From Curvularia sp. ZM96 (lineage: Eukaryota; Ascomycota; Dothideomycetes; Pleosporales; Pleosporaceae), in assembly GCA_022457065.1 (NCBI GenBank), contig JAJGBQ010000003.1, forward strand, positions 1,860,001-1,924,000: a stretch of DNA of 64,000 nucleotides. Reading direction: 5' to 3'. The translations under genes and the position numbers were made by a program. The notes under the pieces are model-generated. The model did not search any database. It had not been told where the DNA came from and was given only the letters and a program-made list of their open reading frames with translations. Below are positions 56,062 through 64,000 of this stretch, piece by piece; the first letter of the stretch is position 1, and every line of letters begins with the position of its first letter.

Positions 56062-59000
56062 ATGGTGGGTCGAACGCGGAACGGAGAGTACCAGCGCTAA
56101 CGCGGAACCAGGTCCGACCAGTAACAGATCAGGACATCGGCCTAAAGGTGCTTCGTGACCCGCCAGCGGACGCAGCAGACACAGCAAAAGCAGCAGAGAT
56201 CATTGAGTACGCCTATTGCTCCGACACTCCGTCACCTCAGCCTATACTAATTCTCCTGGCAGTATCGTCGCGATCCATGGCATCGGCGCGCACCCAGACG
56301 ACACTTGGTGCAAGCATGTTGGCACAGCAGAGAGCCCGCGGTGGGTCAACTGGCTGCAGGCGGAGGATATGCTACCAGCCATAGCACCGCACGCGCGCAT
56401 CATGCGATACGGGTACCAGTCGCAGTGGTTTGGAGAAGGTGCGATGCGGCAGAATGCGTCGACAGTAGCCCAACGGCTGCTGCTGGCCCTGCGGCGGAAG
56501 CGAGAGGTGGACACCCTCAACCAGACATCACAGCTACTGTTACTAACTCTGCCAGAAATGTCTGTGCCGTCCACTACTCTTTATCGCACACTGCTTTGGC
56601 GGGCTCGTTGTGCTAAAGGTAAGCAGATGCAGCGTGGCGAGGGACAACGCACGGCTAAGGCTCGACAGGCACTCCTAGATGCTCGGCACGACGAGAGCGA
56701 GTGGCCTGGCATATTCGTATCGACTACAGGCCTCATCTTCCTCGGCACGCCTTTTCGCGGCGCTGAGGGAATGAGCCAGGTGGAGATGCTGGCGGCGGCG
56801 CAGCGCGAGTACCAGCAGGACGAGATCCAGCCAGAGGTGCTGAAGATACTAGAGCCGGGCAACGAGTTCCTGCAAGAGGTGGTGGACCAGTTCGGGAGGA
56901 CGCGGAAGCAGGCAAATAAGGCGCAAGTTGCCTGCTTCTACGAGCTCAAGACAAGCAATGTAGGAAGGATTGTGGGCAAGATAGGCCGGACGGTAGGTAG
57001 AAGGCAACTACGCATTTACTAAGACTAACTATATTTACAGAGGTTTGTCGTAAGCGAGAGCTCCGGCTGTCTTGACCTATCTGATGCGACGAGGAAGTAC
57101 TCTCTCTCGCGGACGCATTTCGACATGAATAAGTTTGGAGAGCCGGCAGAAGAAGACTTTGAGACGATGCGAGACGTTGTGAAGGACATGATTCGAGCGT
57201 CCCCTAGGCTTACAGCGGCCCGCTCTCAAACTATAGAAAACGGTAGTCTCCGCTATATCAAACAAGATAGGCTAAGCGCGCCATGTATGAGCAAACATAA
57301 GATCGACTTCAGTCTCCGAGGCGTGCCCGTTGTGAGCCAGTTCGTCGCCCGAGGTGCGGAGATGCAGGCACTCGAGAAAGCTCTTATTAAGCCTCCACTC
57401 ACTACAAGTCGGCGGAATGTCGTGGTTGTCCACGGACTAGGTGGCATCGGGAAAACGCAACTAGTAGTAGAGTTTGCGCGAAAGCACAAGAATCGGTTTA
57501 GCGCAGTGTTCTGGCTGGACGGGTCGTCTGAGGCCAGCCTGAAGCAGTCTTTTGTCAACATGGCGAGGAGACTTCCACGTAGCGAGCTGACGGCTGACGG
57601 TATGCAGAGCCTCAGCCAGGCCACCGTCGAGGTTGACGTGGCGGTACGCGAGTCCCAGCAGTGGCTTTCCGTATCATCAAACTCCCACTGGCTATTAATC
57701 ATAGATAACGTCGACCGTGACCACCGGGACCAAGATGACGCGCAGGCATACGACGTGGAGGAGTACTTCCCAGACGCAGACCACGGGTCGATCCTGATCA
57801 CGAGTCGGCTGGCCAGTCTGCAGCAGCTTGGATCTGGCGTCAAGGTAGGAACAGTGACAGTAGAGCAGGCCCGTGCTATGCTTGAGAACAACGCCAAGAG
57901 AGCACTCAAAGGTATAGCTAAGACTCTATCGTTTCAACGGAGACGTCTTCACTAATACACTCTGAATAGACGCCGACGTGGTGCTTGAGCTCCTTCATGG
58001 GCTTCCACTAGCTCTTATACAGGCCGGGTCGTACATACGTGAGATTAATATGACAGCGGCTACGTATGTGAAGTACTACAATAGCACATGGGGTCGTCTG
58101 ATGGAGAAGCAACAGAAGCGCTTTCCGCTACAAGAGTATGGCGATCGCAGCGTGTTGACCACCTGGACCATGTCATATGAGCAAGTGCAGAAGCAGAGCG
58201 AAGAGGCTGCTTGTCTGCTGAAGCTGTGGGGGTTTCTGGACAACAGAGACATATGGTACGAGCTGATCGCAGCAGACATAGACTTGGCTGCTGGGATGGG
58301 AGTTCCCGAGTGGCTGCTGGAGATTGCTGAGGACGAGTTGTCTTTTGCTGACGCGATGGGACTGCTATCGCGGTATTCGCTCGTGGAAGGCAAAGAAGGC
58401 ACGGGAAGCTACTCGATGCACTCGGTACTGCATCGATGGTGTGGCTACTTAGCAAGAGGCGATGAGCGGCGCGAGCTGGGTTGCTTGGCAGCAGAGCTGG
58501 TGGCATCAAGCATGCCTTCAGAGTCGGAGACAGAGTTCTGGACGAAACGAAAGAGGATTATGACCCATGCTCTTTGTGTAAGTGAATGGATAGTGAGTGC
58601 TAGTAGGCTAAATGAGGGAGGGGCTGTCCAGGGTCTGATACAGCCCGGATCGTTTCACATGCTTGGGTATTTACTTGATGATGAGGATAGGCAGCAGGCC
58701 GAGCAGATGTACCAGCGGGCGCTGGCTGGATACGAGAAGGCATGGGGGGCAGACCACACAGAGACACTTGATACTGTCAACAACTTGGGCATCCTCTACG
58801 CAGACCTAGGCAAGCTCGAGCAGGCCGAGCAGATGTACCAGCGGGCGCTGGCTGGATACGAGAAGGCATGGGGGGCAGACCACACAGAGACACTTGATAC
58901 TGTCAACAACTTGGGCATCCTCTACGCAAACCTAGGCAGGCTCGAGCAGGCCGAGCAGATGTACCAGCGAGCGCTAGCTGGAAAGGAGAAGGCATGGGGG

Positions 59001-59594
59001 CCAGATCACACATCCACACTCGACACCGTCAACAACTTGGGCATCCTCTACGCAGACCTAGGCAGGCTCGATCAAGCGGAGCAGATGTACCAGCGAGCGC
59101 TGGCTGGATATGAGAAGGCATGGGGGCCAGACCATACCGAGACACTCGACACCGTCAACAACTTGGGCCTTTTCTACGCAGATCTAGGAAAGCTCGAGCA
59201 GGCCGAGCAGATGTACCAGCGGGCGCTGGCTGGATACGCGAAAGCTGTCCATCCAGATAGCCTTCTCACTTTCGTCCCGGCGCTAAACAATATGTGGGCG
59301 TTTGCTTCTCTGCGCAAAAGCCAGGGCCGTATAGAGGATGCCCGATACTGGTACTCGCAGGCGCTGCTAGGTTATGAGAAGACTTTGGGGCAGGATCATA
59401 ACAAGTGTCAGGCCTTACGTGAAAACCTAGAGGCTCTGGTAATCGAGGAAGAAGAAAAAGAAGGAGGAGCAGGCCCAGACGCCTCTAACAATAGGTCGCT
59501 CGTGGTAGACCATACATCGATGCAAAGCGAAGTCGATCTAGGGACTTCGACAACTAGGCCTGCTTCAAAGCGAATAGACTGCTACGAAAGCTAA
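56062..59594 (+). CDS. SesB esterase-NB-ARC-TPR NLR (copy 2)
   Basis: Seven exons: 56,062-56,064, 56,112-56,206, 56,263-56,506, 56,556-56,618, 56,669-56,992, 57,041-57,911 and 57,970-59,594, giving 1074 aa. The esterase domain spans residues 1-275 (IVAIHGIGAHPDDTW near 34, AHCFGG at 125-130, GTPFRGAEGM, THFDMNKF). NB-ARC: P-loop GLGGIGKT at 375-382, LLIIDNVD at 460-467, ITSRLA, and GLPLAL near 545. A winged-helix-like region follows. From about 765 to 1030 there are five to six 42-residue TPRs of the kinesin-light-chain type (EQAEQMYQRALAGYEKAWG). The C-terminus is acidic. Such STAND proteins act in fungal non-self recognition, with an esterase as the presumed effector. The gene is complete. 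A homologous intron seen in copy 3 is read through in frame here. Confidence 0.92.
58690..59245 (+). repeat. 126-bp tandem TPR array
   Basis: Four nearly identical 126-bp units plus a diverged fifth. The first two units are almost base-for-base identical. High identity of TPR units indicates ongoing repeat exchange, as in the WD array of unit 1. Confidence 0.9.
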
Positions 59595-59714
59595 GGTGGA
59601 AGTAAAGGTAGAGTAAGACTCAGCAGTAGCGAATATAGCATAAATAAAGACTCAAGCACCAAATGAAGTTATTCTAAATAAAGTAAAACTATCAATAACA
59701 CTGAAGACAGTCCA

Positions 59715-60376
59715 GTAGCAAGTGCGCTGGCAACGATTGCTATCTTGCAACCTGGCGATATGAGTCACGTGTCGGCGCTAGCAGCGACTTATGAAGTGAG
59801 CCAGTTGACGTTTGAGTGGAAATAAGCACCAAGCAATATCCGCTAGCGGCTCTAGATAGCTAGCCTGCGCTATTTAAAGAAGCTCTAAAGCAGCGCGGCA
59901 ATGTCTGTTAACTAGGCATAGCGTGGTATACAAGACATGTGACTGGTTTTCTATCCTGCGCTACGTAAGCGCGCTAGGTCATGACGCTAGCGAACATTAC
60001 TCTTGGCATAGTATGCTTCGCGCGGAGAAACTCGCGGAACTGGTCATCTCTATTATTAAATGCGTTCAGTGTATAGAACAGTGTTTTCTAGCTACTTCTT
60101 TATTACCTTACTACCCCGAGCTTGAAAAATATTTTAGTCGTATAGTAATGCAGGGGTGTAGAGAAACAGAGGTTGTAAACGTTGCGCATAAAATATGGGA
60201 TAGCATAATAAAGATGATTGTATTTTTATAGCATATATCAACTAGTTGAAGGCCAGTACGTAAAGAGTAGTTATACGTTGAGTCCGACTCGATACGTCTG
60301 CGTGGAAAGGAAATAGGAGGTTGTATAGTAGATCCATCTCGGTGAGGCGGGTTTCTCGGTTACGCGGGATGTACGT
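59715..60376 (-). repeat. Right terminal inverted repeat of unit 2
   Basis: Inverted partner of 47,660-48,325 and direct partner of 55,265-55,912. It is bordered by TA at 60,377-60,378 and lies 38 bp from the stop codon of the phosphotransferase-like gene. Confidence 0.85.
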
Positions 60377-60413
60377 TACACGGGCTTATATTAAACAAAA
60401 ATCGAACACAATT

Positions 60414-61005
60414 TCATGACCACAGCTCTCGAAGAAGAATATCCATCCAGGCATATTCATTTCGAAACGGCTCGAGCGTTCGATCAACCCAATAATTCCA
60501 GTCATCGTCCCATCGTCCGTAGGCAAACATAGCTCTCGCATATTCCCAGTAGCTTGGATACCAACCAGCAAATTCCCAGTCAATGATCACAAGTTGCCGA
60601 TCTATACATTCTCATGCAGTTGCAGCTTCCGGTTTCTGTACGCAGGCGACCTCTGATCCTTTGTCGCTTAGTAGTAACCTTGCCTAAACAGTATTAGTTC
60701 CTGTCAGCAATGCGTCTTCTTTTAAGCTCTCAGACCAATCAACGCACGACATTGATATAATCTAACTCCCTTTGGACAAGCGTACACCAGGTGGGTCCGT
60801 GTTCTCTGTGGGATGACAATCCGGCTATGTGCGCAAAGCGGAAGCTGCAAGTGCATGAGAGTGTAATGTCCTGTAGCGCTTCAGTTTTCGTTGCTGTCGG
60901 AGAATCACACAACAGAACATTCTTTCGCTGGAAGTCTGCGTGCGAGAAAACAGGTAAGTGGCCTTGAAAAATATCCTTGAAGGTGCGCGAGTAATAGTCC
61001 GCCTT
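60414..61005 (-). pseudogene. Aminoglycoside-phosphotransferase-like kinase, broken
   Basis: The upstream piece (about 61,005-60,866) has the catalytic loop LPVFSHADFQRKNV. The downstream piece (60,604-60,414) has LVIIDWEFAGWYPSYWEYAR, the metal-binding and following helix typical of fungal APH-family proteins. Between them is a 261-bp MITE, and the N-terminal part is missing because a LINE fragment begins at about 61,000. APH-family kinases phosphorylate small molecules, and this copy cannot function. Confidence 0.85.
60605..60865. mobile_element. 261-bp MITE inserted in the APH-like gene
   Basis: Terminal inverted repeats of about 36 bp (TACATTCTCATGCAGTTGCA at the left end, TACACTCTCATGCACTTGCA read inward at the right). 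There is no coding capacity. Target duplication is unclear, with TA-rich bases at both junctions. The left terminus is identical over 31 bases to 26,152-26,182. Confidence 0.8.
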
Positions 61006-61760
61006 GACACGGCACTGCCAGGAAAGCACACGCGACAACTCTACGATGGGCTTTCGCGGAAAGAGAGCAGCGTACTTGCCCAGCTCAGAACAGGCATAGC
61101 ACAGCTGAACACGTATCGATACCGAATCAAAGCATCAGCGACAGACCAATGCGAATGCGGACAGGCAGCAGAGATAGTGGAGCACTTTCTATTCCGTTGC
61201 CAAAAGCGGACGACACAACGAATAGAAATGCTGCAGTGTATGCAGGTAAACAGAGGAAATATGTCATTCTACCTGGGCGGCAAAGCAGTGACAGACGACG
61301 CGAAATGGGCGCCAGACATGGACGCAGTACGAGCGACGATACGATTCGCTATAGCAACACGGAGACTCGAGGCAAACTAATGTCTAACTAACTACTAGGT
61401 AAACTATAGATACTAGCATGAGCTTATCAGCAGCCTCGTGCAACCAACAGTAGACAGCGCTTCAGCCGCCGAAGATAGGACGTTGAACACTTGGAGAATT
61501 TCTTAGAGATGCCAACTCTGAGCCAGTCTGCCGCCAGCAATACTAACCCACGAGCATCTGATGAGGAATGATAATAGATAGAGAAGAAGCGTGCCATAAT
61601 ATCGAGTAAGGGCTCTGACTTAGATAATAAGCTACATGAAGAAGCGAGCCAAAGAAGATAGATGGGCTAAGGAGACCGAGACGTAGCATAAGAAGAGTAA
61701 AGTTAGACTAGCGTTAGTAGCCCTTTCGGCTCGGCCGCCGGGCGTAAATAAATTGTGTGT
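60990..61760 (+). mobile_element. 5'-truncated Tad1-like LINE, 3' end
   Basis: The open frame to 61,380 reads LPGKHTRQLYDGLSR, VLAQLRTGIAQLNTYRYRIK, QCECGQAAEIVEHFLFRC. This is the C-terminal end of the ORF2 protein of Tad1-clade non-LTR elements, with the Cys-rich CECG...EHFLFRC motif. A 3' UTR of about 380 bp follows, ending near AAATAAATTGTGTGTGTG. The 5' truncation is typical of target-primed reverse transcription. Confidence 0.8.
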
Positions 61761-63091
61761 GTGTACTGTCCAGCTAACTTTATTAAGGGTAAACTATAGA
61801 TAGTCGGAAATCGAATACAAAGAATTAGTACGAAGTATAAAAGCTACGCTTCGAAGTCTTGATATCTCAGCTGAAAGGTACATATACTACATTCTGCAAA
61901 ATCTCCGAAAAATTACTTATTAAGTACAGTATCCCTCTCATTCCAAGCTACCTCTACGGTGAGAACTTCATCGAGCTCTCTCCTAAGACTCCTTCGTACA
62001 ACAGCGTCACGCTGGTCAGTACTCTAGATGAGATTTTGTAATGCGTTGTTTCTGGATGGATGTTTTCAAGGCTGTAGTAATCGTATTTCAAGATTGATGT
62101 GAGCTTAAAGATGTACGTTTTTCAGGCTTTTCACTAAGTACTGTATATGTTCTAAGAAGCGCCATATTTGTGAGAACGTTGTGCTGCTAGAAACACTGTG
62201 TTGCTAGAAACGCTATGCATCAAGAAAATTAGCAAATTCTTGAGGTTTAGAGCGTGTGTGATGGTTTCTAGCAGCACAACGTTTCTAGTAGCAGAGCGTT
62301 TCCAGAAGTACAGCGTTTCCAGTAGCAGGGTGTTCCTAGAAGCTAAGCATTGTTAGGAGCAGGGTGTTTCTAGGAGCACGGCGTTTCCAGAAGCGTAGCG
62401 TTTCTAGAAATACCCTGCTCCTAGAAACGCCGTGCTGCTGCTGTGAATGCCCTGCGATATAGACTTGTCGATAAATTTAGCCTTAGCCTTCTGTTCAGTT
62501 CAGTTCAAGATTCAAACAAGATGTCAATAAGCCGAATTAGCTCGCTTCTTTAATGTTTCAGGTTGAGACTCAGTTAGAAACCTAATCTGCTCGGTGCTAT
62601 ACAGATCAATTAACCAAGTAGACTAGTTACTTATCCTTATCACTCTTATCTTATAGGAGCATCTACACATAGTTATCGTCTATATCAATTAGATTTGCTA
62701 TGTCAACGCCAAAGTTGGCTCCAAGAGGCAGCTAGCTCGCTAAATATGCACTGACACTCGTAGCATACGACAGGTATAGACAGGATATCAATAGCCATCT
62801 AGGCAAGGCTAGAGTGGCGATTGAGCAGGCTTATCTAGTATTTAATAGGATCAACAAGAGCGTAACCATCCTTATCAGCCTTTCTTTCGCGCGTCTTCGA
62901 CATTTCCTACTCATCTTTATCGCCATCATTAGCAGACTTTGGAGAGTCGAACAGGCAGCATAGCAACAATAGAGACAGTAGTAATCATTAATAGAGCTTT
63001 AGCAATTGGCCCTTTACAACTCCTGTAACATTTGTCTATCTACCTGCGCTTAGTATCCAGATTAAATTCATCGAAATTCATTCCGTGTGTT
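61761..63091. other. Intergenic region with hairpin minisatellite
   Basis: A 60-codon frame at 61,859-62,041 has no recognisable motif. No gene is supported in this stretch. Confidence 0.4.
62170..62450. repeat. Palindromic minisatellite
   Basis: About a dozen imperfect units built from GCGTTTCTAGAAGCA and its reverse complement, in both orientations, so long hairpins can form. Confidence 0.85.
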
Positions 63092-63953
63092 CTACAAAAT
63101 ACGATAAAACTCATTATGCACTTCTACTCGTAGCCACTCTTTATAGAGATCAACGTCATTAATCTCATTCTCTTGCCTATAAGAGTTAACAAGGTTCAAA
63201 GAAGCTGCTGTTGGCCATGAAGGCGGTGAAACTCCTTGGATTATCGAGCAAACGAAAGGGTCAAGTTCCCGGCTCAGCTGACTCCCTCTAGGATATATAT
63301 TAGTCATATATGTAAGTAGAGCTGGGAAACTTCGTTCAGGAAAGTTGTGGTCATTGCTAGATGTGTTAGATAAAATACATCTAAGACTCATGGAAATCAT
63401 ACATTTTAGCCTCTAGATCGGGGCTGCACGTTAATAGAATGCCGAGGCCAAAGTGTGATGCTATTATAGACCACCTTCTGCCGATCGCCTTGTGTTTTCG
63501 GAAGCTCTCGCGCAGCTGATATTCCGTTCGTACAAGGACATCTCCAGAAGCCTTACCAAGCCCTTCGATGAATTTATCGGTAGCAACAGTGGCTGCATCC
63601 TGACCACGGGAAAGAGGTCTGTATCTCTCCAGATTATTCTGTATATTGATGCAAAGTTCTTCGAAATCGTGGTAAAGTAAGATTCTCAAGAATCTGAGTT
63701 TAAGACGATCTATATCCGAGCGACGCCTGAAGGTTTCAGCATGGTAATACCGTTTAAACAAGCTTTGAATTCTTGAATCTTCGCCAGCGACATCCTTTGG
63801 GACGGGACGATAGCCCAGATCTGTCTGACTCCACCTGCGGCAAAACAATCTTAAGAACTTCCCTACGTCTTCCCGAAGAAAGTTATCGCCAAGCCAAATA
63901 ATGCTTGCTATGTGGTTCTGAACTTCAGGGTGAAGATGATCTAGTCGTTGCAT
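63092..63953 (-). CDS. Unknown protein, possibly 5'-partial
   Basis: Exons 63,953-63,403 and 63,356-63,092, joined by a 46-bp intron (GTATGA...ATCTAACAC...CTAG), 271 aa. The frame is open upstream to the window edge, so the true start may lie outside. The protein is helical, with RRWSQTDLGYRPVPKD and KAIGRRWSIIASHFGLGILL. No family is recognised. Two short frames that look separate become one protein when spliced. Confidence 0.6.
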
Positions 63954-64000
63954 GCGTCGAGCGTAAAGAGACTTCGGAGATCCCTCCCGCCATATAGGCT

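Larger units (their letters stand above)
47660..60376. mobile_element. SesB/NLR-bearing inverted-repeat unit 2
   Basis: Long inverted repeats of about 660 bp lie at 47,660-48,325 and 59,715-60,376. Their outer ends read ACGTACATCCCGC and are bordered by TA at 47,658-47,659 and 60,377-60,378. A third copy, oriented like the right end and also bordered by TA, lies inside at 55,265-55,912. Enclosed are three SesB-type genes, one membrane protein gene and a piece of pogo-like transposase. A simple element would be 47,660-55,912 (8253 bp), with the second right end belonging to an adjoining or duplicated copy that carries the full NLR. Confidence 0.65.

Noticed and set aside
55851..56384. A 177-codon frame spanning the internal terminal repeat and the NLR 5' exons
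   Set aside because: It reads through introns 1 and 2 of the NLR and through the repeat. The spliced model gives the conserved IVAIHGIG reading and explains it better.
60386..60583. A 65-codon minus-strand ORF
   Set aside because: It lies in the wrong frame of the phosphotransferase-like remnant, whose own frame shows the VIIDWEFAGWYPSYWEY motif.
1..64000. CRISPR arrays, operons, ribosome binding sites, tRNA and rRNA genes
   Set aside because: The genome is fungal with spliced genes. No spacer-repeat arrays were seen, and I found no convincing tRNA or rRNA sequence by eye. A dedicated scan could still find a tRNA.

Overview
The window looks like a repeat-rich accessory region of a filamentous ascomycete genome. 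Three things support this: short 43-70 bp GT-AG introns with CTAAC/CTGAC-type branch sites; fungal-only families (HET-NACHT-WD40, SesB-type esterase NLRs, FunK1 kinase, DUF3435 tyrosine recombinase); and repeats damaged almost only by C-to-T and G-to-A changes, the signature of repeat-induced point mutation (RIP). All calls come from reading the sequence. No database search was possible.

Region 1 (1-19,720) is a nest of transposons. A plus-strand Ty3/gypsy element (A, 1-9446) carries a 1847-bp pogo-type element (2315-4161) and a solo LTR (6855-7288, perfect 5-bp duplication). A sits in the reverse transcriptase of another gypsy copy (B, 9447-10173 and 19,380 to about 19,720). B is also split by a complete minus-strand gypsy element of the same family (C, 10,174-19,379, 470-bp LTRs, 5-bp duplication), and C carries a second 1847-bp pogo element (15,163-17,009). 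Both gypsy elements have an extra reading frame antisense to pol, next to the 3' LTR.

Region 2 (19,720-33,100) is gene-bearing. It holds an intact five-exon DUF3435 tyrosine recombinase with a C-terminal zinc finger, a two-exon FunK1 kinase, a 221-aa unknown, a 540-aa low-complexity protein, and a small MADS-like ORF. Minisatellites lie between them.

Region 3 (33,101-38,772) is one unit: a HET-NACHT-WD40 NLR gene (1215 aa, two exons) between long inverted repeats of about 580 bp that end ACGTCCGTCCCT and are flanked by TA on both sides.

Region 4 (38,773-47,659) has a coiled-coil protein, a six-helix membrane protein, a 620-aa disordered protein with a SUMO-interacting-like motif, a TA-flanked MITE, a near-perfect palindrome, and the wreck of a cysteine-rich secreted protein gene.

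Region 5 (47,660-60,376) is a second, larger unit with the same design. Inverted repeats of about 660 bp, flanked by TA, enclose three SesB-type esterase genes that share the N-terminal domain but carry different C-termini: C2H2 fingers (broken copy, minus strand), a Myb/SANT-like domain (intact, 407 aa), and NB-ARC plus TPR repeats (intact, 1074 aa). A membrane protein gene lies among them, and a third copy of the terminal repeat lies inside at 55,265-55,912.

Region 6 (60,377-64,000) holds an aminoglycoside-phosphotransferase-like gene broken by a MITE and by a truncated Tad1-like LINE, a hairpin-forming minisatellite, and the 3' part of an unknown gene.

The most interesting reading is that NLR-type immune or incompatibility genes are packaged as passengers of TA-targeting inverted-repeat elements. 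Their termini begin with the same ACGT as the resident pogo elements, which suggests mobilisation in trans.
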